From assembly GCF_001761485.1 (NCBI RefSeq), contig NC_090771.1:2170001-2234000 (forward strand): a DNA stretch of 64,000 nucleotides, written 5' to 3'. The notes beneath the pieces are model-generated. The model did no database searches. It was not told the origin of the DNA and saw only the letters and a program-made list of their open reading frames with translations. This DNA is from Yarrowia lipolytica. Lineage: Eukaryota; Ascomycota; Dipodascomycetes; Dipodascales. Both the position numbers and the translations under genes were made by a program. Below, piece after piece: positions 1-10,586 of this stretch. Numbering within the stretch: the stretch's first letter is position 1; every line of letters starts with the position of its first letter.

Positions 1-843
1 ATGGAGCAGCTCAGCCAGCTTCAGCAGCAGCAGGCTTCTCAGGCCCAGAATACCCAGCACTACCAGGTATCCCAGGCTCAGGCGCAAGCTATTGCCCAGC
101 AGCAAGCTGCCGCCCAGTATCAGGCCGCTGCCCAATATCAGGCTGCCGCCCAGTATCAGTATCAGCAGATGGCTGCTCTTGAACAGCAGCTCGTTGCTCA
201 ACAACAGGCCCAACTTCAGGCTCAGGCTCAAGCGCAGGCCCAGGCCCGAGCACAGGCCCAGGCTCAGGCCCAGGCTCAGACCCAGGCTCAGTATGTTGCT
301 GAGCAGCAGGCCCAGCAGCAGGCCCAGCAGCAGGCCCAGCAGCAACTCGCAGCCCAACAGCAGGCTCAGCAGCAGGCCCTGTTGCAGCAGCACCAGAACC
401 AACAGCTTTCGCAGTTGCAGCAGTTGTCACAACTGGAGCAGCTCCATATGCAGCAGCAGGAGCAGATGGCTAAGATGGCTGCCTCGCAACTCACCCCCAC
501 ATCCATGTCGCCTTCTCAAATGTCGGTGGCTTCCTTCCCCGACCTGGGAGTTCCTCATCCGGCCATGTCCCGAAAGGCGTCGGAGTCCTCACTCAATTCC
601 GCCTCTTCGTCAACTGAGAACAACTCGTTGAACGACCTGTTCAACCAGATCACTCAGCAGGCATCCAATACTTCTTATTCATCGGCCCAACAGAGTCTCC
701 TGGGTCATCGATCCACCCATTCCGGTGTCTCTGGCATTTTCCACCCCCGTCAGGCCAAGGGAAGAAGCCCCGTTGAGAAGACCGGTTTCCCCATCGGACA
801 CTCTCCTAGCACTTCCGTCAACTCAGCTAATAATTCTTTTTAG
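1..843 (+). CDS. C-terminal part of a Gln/Ala-rich protein (5' end probably outside the window)
   Basis: The open frame runs from the first base of the window to a TAG at 841-843. An ATG happens to lie at position 1, but the frame is open to the edge, so the true start is probably upstream. The visible 280 residues begin with about 160 residues made almost only of Gln and Ala, with Leu and Tyr (QAQAQAQ, QQQAQQQ tracts). A Ser/Thr/Asn-rich tail follows, with a basophilic-kinase-like site (SRKASESS) near residue 190, and the protein ends in NNSF. No folded domain is visible. Such tails are common in yeast transcription factors and RNA-binding proteins, but I do not recognise the family. The CAG/CAA/GCC tracts make this a likely length-polymorphic locus. 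Confidence 0.75.
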   Translation: MEQLSQLQQQQASQAQNTQHYQVSQAQAQAIAQQQAAAQYQAAAQYQAAAQYQYQQMAALEQQLVAQQQAQLQAQAQAQAQARAQAQAQAQAQTQAQYVAEQQAQQQAQQQAQQQLAAQQQAQQQALLQQHQNQQLSQLQQLSQLEQLHMQQQEQMAKMAASQLTPTSMSPSQMSVASFPDLGVPHPAMSRKASESSLNSASSSTENNSLNDLFNQITQQASNTSYSSAQQSLLGHRSTHSGVSGIFHPRQAKGRSPVEKTGFPIGHSPSTSVNSANNSF

Positions 844-1408
844 GAGTATCTAACTTATTATCATTATGTATTATGCCCATGTCTTGTAGACTTGCCTTGT
901 TTATACATGAGCCATATACTTGTAGAAACCAGCCATGGGGGGCACAAAGCCTGTAATATCCTATCGCATATGTGCCATTCGTGCTTGTTCCCATCAATAA
1001 GAAAGTTGACAGTCACAGGGAACAGCGAGGACAGCGTCTGTCTCAGATGGTGTTCGGAGTGGCCCATCTGTCAAGCTGACTTCATGACAACAAATATGTC
1101 AAGTACAAGTAAGGTAATACTCGTTAATTTGTACAATTATCGACTTATTTAAGAAGTTCTTTCCTGCTCAACGGGTGAAGAAAAGTGTTCAAAAGTAAAT
1201 CATCTTGGTGGCAATTCAGAAAGCTGCCCCCCTCCTCCCCCCGTGTAATTCAACAATAATCGGAGTCACCATTTTCTCTTTGTATCACAGCCCCCTCTAC
1301 TTATTCGCTTCGCTCAAGACCGACTGCAGAAACTCTAAAAAAATTCATGCACGCAGTCTGACAACATCGTATCTCGAGCAAAGTCTGGGAATCACATTAC
1401 AGTACACA
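844..1408. other. Intergenic: 3' region of the Q-rich gene and NSA1 promoter
   Basis: No gene is seen. The part before NSA1 has pyrimidine-rich stretches (around 1220-1250 and 1270-1310), as is usual for yeast leaders. A frame open upstream of the NSA1 ATG has no ATG of its own. Confidence 0.6.
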
Positions 1409-2641
1409 ATGAAGATTTTTCTGGCCGCCGAAGATACTGGAGCAATCAAAGAAGTTGTTTTTGACGAGGGAATGGACACCTCGGTCCAGGACGGACCTCA
1501 GCCCCTCATCACATCCTTCGCTGCTCTTGGTAAACTGAAGCACATTCAAAAGCTGGCCCTGGTCACCACATCAAAGGGCACCAAATACATTGCTGCCGCG
1601 CGAAAGAACGGTACCATTGAAGTCTACCCATACCTTTTGACCGAGGAGTCGACTCCGATTTTCGTCTACTCTGCTGAGGGGGCAGAAAAATGTCCCTGGA
1701 TTGGTCTTACCCAGTATGACGACAATACTGTGGTTGCCGGTCTGGAAGATGGTCGACTCTTTTTCCTCGATGTTTCGAAGGTCACCATTGAGTCCGACAA
1801 GCCATACGACGCCCCCACTGCCTCTGTCAAGGGCCCCTTGGCATGCTTCGCTCTGGACAGGGAGCTGTATCCTGGCAAGATTGCCGTGGGTGGAAAGGAG
1901 CGAGATTTGGAGGTGTTTGGATGGGCTGTTAAAGGTGACGAAGTCACCGTGAGATCCGAGTTTCAGGCCCGAAATGTCAAGTCCAACGAAATCGATATGC
2001 GGGTGCCGGTGTGGATTTCTGGAATTCTTTTCCAGGCTTCTGACAAGGATGGATTCAGAGTCATCACTGCCACCAGACATGGACAGATCAGAGTGTATGA
2101 GACATGGCATGGAAAGCGACCGAAGTGGGACTTCAAGGTGACAAAGGATCCTCTGCGAACCTTGGCACCCGGTATGGATGCCTCCAACGTCGTCTCTTCA
2201 GATGCCCACTCCTCTACGTTCAAGTTCAACTTTGCAGACAATGAGAAGATTGTACTGAAAAACAAAGACAACAACCAGAACAAGGAACACAACAGAAAGT
2301 CTCCCTGTGTCGTCGAGAAGTTCCCCGGATCTCTCGGTGCCGTTTTGCATTTAGTTACCACCGACAATGGTTTGTTGGCTACCGTTGGTCTTGACCGATA
2401 CCTTCGAATTTTTGATCTCGAGACCACCGAGTGCACTGCAAAGATGTTCGTGGGTACCCAAGTGTCCTCTCTGCTTTTCGTGGATACCGAGCGAAAGACA
2501 GCCCAGGAAAAGCATGTGGAGGAAACAGCTGAGAAGGAGGATGACGAGCTGTGGAACGATCTAGACAAGGTCGAGAAGAAGAGCAACAAGAGAAGGGTCG
2601 CTGGCAACGACGAGGGCAAGAAGAAGCTCAAGTCGGCGTAG
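1409..2641 (+). CDS. NSA1: Ribosome biogenesis WD-repeat protein Nsa1 (WDR74 family)
   Basis: Nsa1 is a WD40 beta-propeller factor of nucleolar pre-60S particles; it joins the Rpf1-Mak16-Rrp1 module and is later removed by the AAA ATPase Rix7. The 410-residue product starts MKIFLAAEDTG and has the weak, degenerate WD repeats of this family. Examples are the GLEDGRLFFLD, GGKERDLEVFGW, ATRHGQIRVYETW and TVGLDRYLRIFDLET blades. The tail is lysine-rich and nuclear-localisation-like (KKSNKRR, KKKLKSA). Length fits yeast Nsa1 (about 460 residues). I chose the ATG at 1409 because the frame upstream has no ATG and reads like leader sequence. DRS1, another 60S factor, lies 27 kb away, but nothing suggests a functional cluster. 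Confidence 0.9.
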   Translation: MKIFLAAEDTGAIKEVVFDEGMDTSVQDGPQPLITSFAALGKLKHIQKLALVTTSKGTKYIAAARKNGTIEVYPYLLTEESTPIFVYSAEGAEKCPWIGLTQYDDNTVVAGLEDGRLFFLDVSKVTIESDKPYDAPTASVKGPLACFALDRELYPGKIAVGGKERDLEVFGWAVKGDEVTVRSEFQARNVKSNEIDMRVPVWISGILFQASDKDGFRVITATRHGQIRVYETWHGKRPKWDFKVTKDPLRTLAPGMDASNVVSSDAHSSTFKFNFADNEKIVLKNKDNNQNKEHNRKSPCVVEKFPGSLGAVLHLVTTDNGLLATVGLDRYLRIFDLETTECTAKMFVGTQVSSLLFVDTERKTAQEKHVEETAEKEDDELWNDLDKVEKKSNKRRVAGNDEGKKKLKSA

Positions 2642-3778
2642 ATGTAATTAATGTATTATAAGATTTAGAAGCAGTGTCTTCAGAACCAGAACAACCAAAA
2701 GGAAGTGCAGTAAGAGCGAATTTCATAAAGATAGAATATGGTCACAACCATCGAGACTCAGAGAGCGTGGGTATTGTACATCATAGCAGGTCTGGTATCT
2801 TACATGTGGCAAATCTAAAACTGTCTTCCAGGGAGTTTTGCGATGGGAATCAAACGATGAAACATATTCATCGTGTCATTTGTGTCACCAAACATGTCAG
2901 AGAACGGATGTGTCAGCACTACTCGCACATCACTAGCACTTTTACAGTAATTAGTAGTGTACCCAATAGTATATACTTTAATTTACAGTATCTGTACCGC
3001 CGTAGTTGGTTTATGAACGTACTGTAGTTGTAACGCACACAGACTCAACTGACCATTCTGCAAGCTCGGGCTGACGTTGAAGAATATCCCCTGTTTGTCT
3101 CACATTTTAATATCTTCGCTCTCGAAACTGTATGTGAGTTTGATGTACGTAGTCTCAGGATGTGCCACATTCCTATAATTATACCGTAATTTAGCTCTTC
3201 TCATTCCAAGTGTTGTTGTTGTAATTTGATTCATGGCCGTAGCTGTAATATCGTGGGAGTCCAGTGACCCCTACTTGTAGCGCAACGCTACACAATGATT
3301 ACAGCAGTGTTGCAGCTGAAATGCAGGTGTACAGTGTGCTGTATAGAGTGGCATGTGGACCACCCAGCCCCCTATATAGTAGTAAAGAAGGGGACATAGA
3401 AGCAAAGGGGTGAAGGCTCATGTGAGTAGATAAAACCCTGAGATGTAAAAAATTATGCGAATCTCCTTCAGCGCCCCAAAAATATATAACACTACTTGTA
3501 AGGGCCTGTTGCAGCCCCAATAAACTCTCTTATCTCACGGCCACATGCATCGTGTGCTTGTTTGGGAATTGTAATAATAATGGTCCGAAGTTTAACCAGA
3601 CTAACAGGATCAAAGCGGAGGAGCATGGCAGGGATTTTCGACACATCACATCGACAGAAACACATTGCGCTGGTTCACAAAAAGGGCACGCTACAGATAT
3701 TGAACACGCAACTGAAAGACAGACACACACTACTGATCCCTGACAACACTACAACTTCACACGGCCACACCATCGCAC
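2642..3778. other. Intergenic, 1.1 kb; TATA-like element but no gene seen
   Basis: AT-rich and stop-rich sequence. A TATATAA lies at 3483-3489, about 290 bases before the next ATG. It could serve that gene if the leader is long. Short frames at 3552-3936 overlap the start of the next gene and show no conserved features. Confidence 0.5.
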
Positions 3779-6220
3779 ATGTACACAGTGCCACCACAAT
3801 ACCACGGGTATGGGGACCCAAACCCATCGCCACACCTAGCCAATGCCGACCAACTGATGGACAATGTGTTTGTGGGTGCTCCTCAGCCGAAGGGTATGCA
3901 AAAGGTGCTCAAAAGGGTGAACAAGACTGTGCATAAGATGGGCAAGCGAGATCCAGGCTCAGGGACGGACGACTCGGACTTTGAGTATCAGCACGTGGAG
4001 GATGACCATGAGGTAAAGAGGGCCGAGCGAGGCAAAAAGACTAGGGCCAAAAGCAATTCCAAGAAACCGGCCTCTTCTCTGGGAATCGGGGATCTCTTAC
4101 CTACTGAAGAAAACAACGCTTCCCCTGAAAAGTCGCCCAATAAGAAGATTACGAAGACGAAAAAGAAGAAGAGCAGCTCGCGCAAATTTCAGTCCGATCC
4201 TCTCATGTACCAACACGACTCGTTGGCTGTCGACGAAGAAGACCCAGCATCTCGACCACCCCTACCACCTCCCCACAATCCTTACATGCTGTATCCGACA
4301 CATGTTCCTTTTGGTTCTCACCAAACCCCCTATGATTATTACTTCATGCAGCGTGAGATGCAACGACAGAATGCGGACTACTGGAGAGACTTCCAGTTAA
4401 CCCAGGCTCATCAGCAACCCCAACAGCAGCGTAGAAAGAAGGACAATAACTTCGCCTACATTTCACCCGGAGACAATGCCTATTATACCAGTCCGGAAGA
4501 ACACCAACGCAAGCAGTACGAGAAGATGATGGGACAGCAACGCCAGCCGGGAAGCTGGGATGGAATAATAGACCCTACTCAGGACCAGGAGTTCGGGTTC
4601 CGGTCCAACTACAACCCGTGGTTTGGAGCACCCATGGGGCATGCTTTGGGGGGAGTGCCCATGCAACATCCAGAACCTCCTAGAAATGATCCTAGTGAAC
4701 GAGAAAGAGGTTTAGAGGAAGAGACATCTACCCAGGTAACTGTTGAAACAGGCTACACAGAAATAACTGGCTCTAGTGGCTCTGGGTCGGGTACTGGCTC
4801 ATCTGACTCGGCGGGGTCTGAACATCGTTCAGCTACTTCTCAGGCAACCAAAAGAAACTTGTTTCCCAACTTTGGAGCCTTCATTCCCCCGCCAAGTCAT
4901 GATGAAAAGGTCTCTCGATTCTCAGCCAAGAACATCTTTGGTAAACGTACCGTCAGTGGGTCTCGAGAATCGTTGGCGTCAAGGGGAGATACCGAGTCGT
5001 CTGTGTCCCGTGACTCTGGTTCACACGACTCTGGTTCACGAGTGTCGGCCTCATCCTCCCGCCATCCACTCCCTGTCCCTTCTTCTCCAGGAAGTTATGT
5101 TTCGTCCACAACCTCCTTTTCTCTCAATGATGACCCGATCCGCCCTCAGAGCAGTGTTTCTCAACGAGGAATGATGATGCCCCCAATGCAACGAGGCAAC
5201 ACTCCTTACAATATTGGAGGTGAGTATGCCATGCCTGAAATTCCTCTTCCTCCTCACACTGAGTCTACAGTTTCAGCTTCCGAGGAGCATTCTCGGGCAC
5301 TTTACAATGTTTGGACTGGTCTGACCTCCACTGTCAAGGATTGGGTCAGCTCTTATGATCAGAACAGCAACCTCAAATCTGAGGTTGTTGCTGACAACTT
5401 CTTTTCCCAAGTGTACAAGAATGCCTTTGGACAGTCAGTGGATGTTGCGGGTAGCTACTCTGATACATCATCCTCTTTCGTCCCGCAAGAGATTCCTCTG
5501 CCTGAAGATCCCTCAGACGACGAGTTTGATGCACGATCCATGATGGAGGAAGATACCGTAGTTGGCGAGATTCCAGCAGGAGGAGCCGGAGCCGGCCCTG
5601 TCATCTACGAGGAGGATATCGAAAATCCGAACAAGAAGCGGCTGAGGAAGACCATGAAGTTCTTGCTTCGAAAGAAAGACAAAAATGGCATGCCTGTTGT
5701 CGTTGAGGCACCCGATGGGGGCTCTATTGATGAGCAAGGTGTCCCCGTTGGTGCCGTTCTCAAGTTTCGACGGTCGCCTTTGACAAAGATGAAGCGTTCC
5801 ATTAGTGGATCCAGCACTCGACCTGAGTCTAGTGGCTCGACACATGCTTCGTTGATCGATCTTCCTCCTCCAGGCTCTGCAGGATCAGTCTCCTCTGTTC
5901 CTCCACCTCCAGATTCCTCCAAGGTGCAGAAATTCATGTTCCAACTAGCAGTCTTGGCCGAACGCCTGCAGCCCCATTTAGAGCAGTTGGGTTCTCTGGT
6001 TCGCTCGCACCCCGTAGGAGCTACGTTCATGTATCCTATGGATGCTGCAGTTGCTATTCATCCCAAGCTCAAGTTCGTGGCTCTTGGCCTGGAAGTCGTG
6101 ATTTTGCTGTGCGTACTGTACGTTGTTGCCAGCGTAGTCTCGTCCATTCTGACCGTTTTGCGATTCCTTTTTGCACCTCTTATCTGGATACTCGGTATTG
6201 GCGCCAAAAAGAAGAAGTAG
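3779..6220 (+). CDS. Unrecognised 813-aa protein with a C-terminal membrane anchor and KKKK tail (putative ER protein)
   Basis: I do not recognise this protein. Residues 1-760 are mostly disordered and hydrophilic. There are basic tracts near 80-145 (KKITKTKKKK), Pro/Tyr/Gln-rich stretches, and long Ser/Gly/Thr runs around 330-460. A possibly folded, more conserved-looking block sits near 500-560 (NVWTGLTSTVKDWVSSYDQ). The C terminus holds two hydrophobic stretches, about residues 766-788 and 790-808, split by a single Arg, then ends AKKKK. A terminal KKxx-type dilysine fits retrieval to the ER of a protein whose tail faces the cytosol. The layout (large cytosolic region, C-terminal anchor) suggests an ER or nuclear-envelope tail-anchored or hairpin protein, possibly a contact-site or tether protein. 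That is inference only. Confidence 0.85.
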   Translation: MYTVPPQYHGYGDPNPSPHLANADQLMDNVFVGAPQPKGMQKVLKRVNKTVHKMGKRDPGSGTDDSDFEYQHVEDDHEVKRAERGKKTRAKSNSKKPASSLGIGDLLPTEENNASPEKSPNKKITKTKKKKSSSRKFQSDPLMYQHDSLAVDEEDPASRPPLPPPHNPYMLYPTHVPFGSHQTPYDYYFMQREMQRQNADYWRDFQLTQAHQQPQQQRRKKDNNFAYISPGDNAYYTSPEEHQRKQYEKMMGQQRQPGSWDGIIDPTQDQEFGFRSNYNPWFGAPMGHALGGVPMQHPEPPRNDPSERERGLEEETSTQVTVETGYTEITGSSGSGSGTGSSDSAGSEHRSATSQATKRNLFPNFGAFIPPPSHDEKVSRFSAKNIFGKRTVSGSRESLASRGDTESSVSRDSGSHDSGSRVSASSSRHPLPVPSSPGSYVSSTTSFSLNDDPIRPQSSVSQRGMMMPPMQRGNTPYNIGGEYAMPEIPLPPHTESTVSASEEHSRALYNVWTGLTSTVKDWVSSYDQNSNLKSEVVADNFFSQVYKNAFGQSVDVAGSYSDTSSSFVPQEIPLPEDPSDDEFDARSMMEEDTVVGEIPAGGAGAGPVIYEEDIENPNKKRLRKTMKFLLRKKDKNGMPVVVEAPDGGSIDEQGVPVGAVLKFRRSPLTKMKRSISGSSTRPESSGSTHASLIDLPPPGSAGSVSSVPPPPDSSKVQKFMFQLAVLAERLQPHLEQLGSLVRSHPVGATFMYPMDAAVAIHPKLKFVALGLEVVILLCVLYVVASVVSSILTVLRFLFAPLIWILGIGAKKKK

Positions 6221-6458
6221 TTGTCTGAACAATGCCACCTTCAAATACACACCGTTCTTGTTCAATGTATTTAATATTTTATCAGAAGCACCGTTGCAAA
6301 TATCCAGTATTACAATTGTGGTCTAAATTACCACCTTAGGGCTACAGTATGTAGTACATTCGTTCAGTATAAAAATATAACATAGTACATGATGGAATTA
6401 CATAAACATAATGTAACGGCCCAACTACAATAAATGCATCCAAATCCACCCAATGTGT

Positions 6459-7376
6459 CTAAGCCCGCTTGGCATACATCTCCTTCGTCTTCTCTCGACC
6501 CTGTTCAAGAGCCTTCTTGTACTGCTCATCGCCCATGCCGCCAACAACACCCTTCACCAACTCGTTGATAAGACCCACAAATGTTTCTCGTCGCAGAGCG
6601 TTGTCCCGAGTCCATTCTTTTCGCTTAAGATCTTCTACCACAAGCTCGGTAGTGGACCCGCCATTCTCCTTGAGCACTTCCCGTCTGTCTCGAGACACAG
6701 CAAGTACGGAGAACCGCAAGTCCCCTCCGGGGGCCTTCTGTACACGCTCCATTAGCACACTGCTGACCTTTTCGGGGAACTCTTCATTTGTGCAGCCACC
6801 GTAGTTGACAGGGTACTGTTTCAATCCATCAAGCTCCCACAATTGTCCGTTGATTGGCACATAGGCCACAAAGTGGTACAGACCGTCGTTCTCCTCGTCT
6901 GGGGTTTCTCGGTCATCGTCGCCGGACTCAAAGGGGTTGGGTCTGCTGAACGAGTTATGAGCCTGACGGATTTCATCAGACATTCCAAGAATCTCTCCCC
7001 TCGTCTCGGGATCAATGTCACGCGAGAATTCCTTGAAATTTGACAGGATTGGTCCGATTTCAATGTCCTCTGGCAAGTTGCACAGTACACTGAGGATGGC
7101 CTGGGTGGCGCAAGCATTCTGGATCTTCTGGTGGGCAAAGAAAAATTGGCCGCTGGCGTTCTTCTCAGTCTCAGAGTATTCTCGAGAGACGGCGTATTCG
7201 CTCTTTCGGTACTTGTACAGAAATATGATACCGTACAGAGGGTTGAATTGAGCCAGAGAGTCGGGATCGATAGAGAGAACGTCGAAGAACTCGATTCCAG
7301 AGACTCCGAGCTCCTCCACCAGAGTGGTGAAAACGCCACAGTCCGATTCGATGGTGTTCCAGCCGATTGAAGACAT
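6459..7376 (-). CDS. UCH37/UCHL5-type ubiquitin C-terminal hydrolase
   Basis: Cysteine protease of the UCH family (peptidase C12) that releases small adducts or distal ubiquitin. UCH37 orthologues dock on the proteasome through Rpn13, or on INO80 in animals. The product begins MSSIGWNTIESDCGVFT, a standard UCHL5 start. The full catalytic set is visible: oxyanion Gln83 and nucleophile Cys89 (HQKIQNACATQ), His168 (LYHFVAY) and Asp183 (WELDGLK). A crossover-loop region with acidic residues lies near 150-165. Length is 305 aa, close to human UCHL5 (329), including the C-terminal ULD-like helical part (ELVVEDLKRKEW). An in-frame ATG at 7457 would add 27 residues that look like leader (HISIQHQTSHLNK), so I prefer 7376. 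S. cerevisiae has only the shorter Yuh1, so this is the UCH37 branch kept by other fungi. Confidence 0.9.
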   Translation of the reverse strand: MSSIGWNTIESDCGVFTTLVEELGVSGIEFFDVLSIDPDSLAQFNPLYGIIFLYKYRKSEYAVSREYSETEKNASGQFFFAHQKIQNACATQAILSVLCNLPEDIEIGPILSNFKEFSRDIDPETRGEILGMSDEIRQAHNSFSRPNPFESGDDDRETPDEENDGLYHFVAYVPINGQLWELDGLKQYPVNYGGCTNEEFPEKVSSVLMERVQKAPGGDLRFSVLAVSRDRREVLKENGGSTTELVVEDLKRKEWTRDNALRRETFVGLINELVKGVVGGMGDEQYKKALEQGREKTKEMYAKRA

Positions 7377-7812
7377 ACTGATGTAGATGCGAGATGTGGG
7401 TAATTTGTTTAGGTGTGAAGTCTGATGTTGGATGCTGATATGATTGAGGTTATGCATGGTAGAGTTCGGTGACGTAATGGGGTCTTGTGGCAGTAGCGAT
7501 TTTTTATCATATACTGGGGTGTATGTATTCCGTTTATTTTTTATGTAAAAGTAAAAACACTAACTCCTGTCATTCTTTCTATGGCACATCTTTTTGCTTA
7601 ATCAACTTTGCCACTGATTCTTGAAATATGGTGCAGTAGCTACAGTGCATACAGTAATTATGTACATACAGTAACTCGTAGAAGTACAGGTTCATACAAA
7701 ATGTACAAAATGATGTACATATGAAACATTGCAAGTATAAGTACAAGTACGACATAGTCTACTACTTATCCCCTCAGCCCTATATCAGATGGATTCTATA
7801 CACTATAAACAT
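7377..7812. other. Intergenic: promoter of the UCH gene and 3' region of AIM25
   Basis: No gene is seen. AT-rich, with TACAGTA and GTACAAGTAC words (for example around 7740). Confidence 0.5.
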
Positions 7813-8787
7813 TTAGGACATGTCGTCAAAGTAGTCCCCTCCTCCCATGGAAAAGAGTCCTCCCGAGCTTCGACTGTGTCTGGAGAAATAGTCGAAATCA
7901 ATACTAACGGCGGTGGCCAATAGAACAGCTCGCTCATCCAATGTCATGGGTCCCACAACCTTACCGACATCAGGAACGGCCAAAAAGGCCGAAGGGTCCA
8001 TTCGCAGTACGTAGATACCGGTATCTGTGAAGAACTCTCGTCCCAGACCCACCCAGTTTCGATCCACAGCTCCCATGATAGCCCCTTCCCTGTCACGAGC
8101 AGGAAACGCAAAACTCAGGAAGGGAGCGTCAATGTCTGCAAACTGGTCGTACTCGTCATTGCTGTGATGCTGGAATAAGTTGTATTTTCGTCTCCATAAG
8201 TGCCATTGTTGCTGTGATTCTCCAATAATGATGCCGTCGCCCTGGCTAGCGGGAAGAATAGCCTTGATCTTGGAGTTAATAAAGGAAAACTTTCGAGAAA
8301 TGGTCAGCAGATGGTTGCCTGCGTTATCGTAGACGTTGACCTTGAAGGGTCGATGAAGTCTGTACACCTGTCGCATGATAGCCTTGACAAAGCCGAAATC
8401 CTCCTCCTCCATGAACCCAAGCTGGTTTCCATTGCCATCCATGATGATGTATTTGTTGGCCTGTTCAAAGCCTAGGATCAGGTTCATCATCTCCATACGA
8501 CGTTCAACCACCAGAATCGGCTCAGAAAGCATTCTGGTGATGGCATCAGCACCAGTAAGCACTCCGCCAGGGTTGGGTACCTGGTTGTAGTATGCAGGCT
8601 GCACCACATTGGGGTTCACGTTTGGATCCTGGGTGTCGACAGGTCTGAATCGTGCTCTCATCCGACGAGCATCGCCTCGAGGAGGATGCTGGAGTCGTAA
8701 AGATGACGAAAATGGCCGTAGAAAAGTACACACTGGCTGCCGGGAGCTTATCAAGCCGCTCAAAGGCCGTAACTGTCGCACAAACAT
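7813..8787 (-). CDS. AIM25: Mitochondrial phospholipid scramblase family protein (Aim25)
   Basis: Member of the scramblase (PF03803) family, which includes human PLSCR proteins and yeast Aim25. The yeast protein is mitochondrial and affects mitochondrial turnover; its biochemical activity is not settled. The 324-residue product starts with a strong matrix-targeting presequence: Arg, Ser and Leu-rich and free of acidic residues for about 38 residues (RQLRPLSGLISSR, FLRPFSSSLRL). The scramblase beta-barrel follows from about residue 85 (LSEPILVVERRMEMMN), with GFEQANKYIIMDGNGNQLGF, VNVYDNAGNHLLTISRKFSF and, near the end, the buried helix region (LLATAVSIDFDYFSRHS). It ends GGGDYFDDMS. Divergent from RSM26, also mitochondrial, across a 1 kb gap. 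Confidence 0.9.
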   Translation of the reverse strand: MFVRQLRPLSGLISSRQPVCTFLRPFSSSLRLQHPPRGDARRMRARFRPVDTQDPNVNPNVVQPAYYNQVPNPGGVLTGADAITRMLSEPILVVERRMEMMNLILGFEQANKYIIMDGNGNQLGFMEEEDFGFVKAIMRQVYRLHRPFKVNVYDNAGNHLLTISRKFSFINSKIKAILPASQGDGIIIGESQQQWHLWRRKYNLFQHHSNDEYDQFADIDAPFLSFAFPARDREGAIMGAVDRNWVGLGREFFTDTGIYVLRMDPSAFLAVPDVGKVVGPMTLDERAVLLATAVSIDFDYFSRHSRSSGGLFSMGGGDYFDDMS

Positions 8788-9803
8788 GGTTGGACAACGT
8801 AGAAGAGAGACTGTTCACGGTGGTAGCAATGTCATACTGGATACATGCAAAAGTATGCACCTAGAGCTTGCATGCGATGGGCTAGTGGAGGTGTACTTTT
8901 CCCGGGATTGTGTGTTTCCAAAGAGCAAGAAATACTGGATTCCATTATTTCATGTCTGTGGAGCTAGCTCATAGACCTGGTCTTCTCAGTAGTCATTAAT
9001 TTGACATCACACACAGACCCTGTCGGTATCCGCCTTGCCTTCAAAACGCCCAGTTGGGAAGACCACTCGGAAGTGTAATTTGGTGCCTGATAGTGTCGAG
9101 TCACTGTGATATAGCTACGAGTAGCTACAGTAGTTACTGTATATGGTCATACTAAATAGTACTGTACTTGTACGAAAGCCACAAGTAGGGTAGCTACACT
9201 ATACAATGCTGTATTGTACTTGTACTAGCACGAGCACGCCTACTGTAACAAAATATAGAGTCGTACCCGCAGTTTTCGTAGACATTTGGAGATTATGTAA
9301 GCACACCTTTCGTACTCGTACTCGTACTGTAGACACCTGGGGAAGGGGGGAGGGTGTGATAACCGCACTGGTCGGGTCTCCACAGATGAGTTACAGCAAG
9401 GCCTGACAGTTTGACGTTCAGTGACAATAATAGCGACTCCATTACTGTACCTGACCCGCTCTTCCGATCTACTCCTTCCAGACCAACCAGCGATTACGTA
9501 CATAAGGTACAGAACTCCCAACTGGCTAACACAAATTCTTTTGCTGTGAGACCCGCGCAAGTTTGTACAAGTACGAGAACATTAGGAATGACACAATTGT
9601 TGATTTGTAATTAATTCGCAGTCAAATAACTTTTTCTTACACCGCTATAATATCTCCAAAAAAGGCGCTCTACTACGTAATCCCTTGTTGTACATTTATA
9701 TCTTCCTCGCCCACAGCTCATTCACCAGCCAATTAAGGTTACCGTACAAGGGCCAAAATTTCACTTGGACACATCCAGATCTCCATTTTGCACTCCAGAC
9801 ACC
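8788..9803. other. Divergent intergenic region between AIM25 and RSM26
   Basis: No gene is seen. It holds many short words of the TACTTGTAC / GTACTGTA type (9120-9240), three tandem CGTACT units at 9311-9328, and a TTATATC near 9696 that may serve RSM26. Confidence 0.5.
9311..9328. repeat. (CGTACT)3 microsatellite
   Basis: Three exact tandem hexamers CGTACT in the AIM25-RSM26 intergenic region, next to further GTAC-rich words. Confidence 0.9.
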
Positions 9804-10586
9804 ATGTTTCGAAACGTGATTAGCCGAGCCAAAGTGACCCAGATCGGCTCGATCCGATCCATCCACACCCCCGCCAAGCTTTCACGAGAGTCCAAGTACG
9901 CCCAGAACGGCCTGGAGGGTCTGTACTCCAAAAACGGCTTCAACACCGCTTGGACCGACTACCAGCGGTTCCTGGTGTCCAAGCTCACTGACCTGACCGT
10001 CGACACTCCTCTGCAATCGCGATCCCCTTTTGATATTTTGCGATTCACTGCCGCCGACCGAGATCAGGCTGCTACATTCAACTTTGCCTCTCAAGCCTTC
10101 AACAACCACTTTTTCTTCGAGGCTCTGGCCGAGAAGCCCGTGGCCCAGACCACAGCGCCGACAGACTACCTGCGTTCTCGACTGGAGGACAAGTTCGAGT
10201 CCATGGAGCGAGCCCGAGAGAACTTTTTGGCTACCGCCGACGAGATGACCGGAAACGGATGGGTCTTCCTCTACGAGGGAGGAGACAAGAACATGTACAT
10301 TTCGGCTCACCACAACGCAGGATCTCCCTTTTCGTTCCAGCGATTCCAGCATCAAGAATTCAACTTCCCCGCCTCCGAGGAGGTCAAGCGGGACCAGCAA
10401 AACATTGAGGCTGCTGTGCGAAAGGGCCTCAAGGAGTCCATCCTGCCTCTGCTGGCCGTCAATGTGTGGCAGCAAGCCTACGTGGACGACTACGGAGTCA
10501 ACGGCAAGTACAATTACTTGGAGAACTATTGGGAGTGTATTAACTGGGATGTTGTCAACGCTAGACTGTTTGTTGGTGCCCAGTAA
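9804..10586 (+). CDS. RSM26: Mitochondrial small-subunit ribosomal protein Rsm26 (SOD-fold, mS42)
   Basis: Component of the mitoribosome small subunit, built on an Fe/Mn superoxide dismutase fold that no longer binds metal. The 260-aa product has a short presequence (MFRNVISRAKVTQIGSIRS), then the SOD-like N-terminal helical hairpin (AWTDYQRFLVSKLTDLT, FASQAFNNHFFFEAL). The C-terminal alpha/beta part has GWVFLYEGG and VWQQAYVDDYGVNGKYNYL, ending in ENYWECINWDVVNARLF. The match to yeast Rsm26 (266 aa) runs along the whole length from memory of that sequence. It is better than to its paralogue Mrp1, which is longer. The ATG at 9804 is chosen over an in-frame non-ATG extension. Confidence 0.9.
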   Translation: MFRNVISRAKVTQIGSIRSIHTPAKLSRESKYAQNGLEGLYSKNGFNTAWTDYQRFLVSKLTDLTVDTPLQSRSPFDILRFTAADRDQAATFNFASQAFNNHFFFEALAEKPVAQTTAPTDYLRSRLEDKFESMERARENFLATADEMTGNGWVFLYEGGDKNMYISAHHNAGSPFSFQRFQHQEFNFPASEEVKRDQQNIEAAVRKGLKESILPLLAVNVWQQAYVDDYGVNGKYNYLENYWECINWDVVNARLFVGAQ

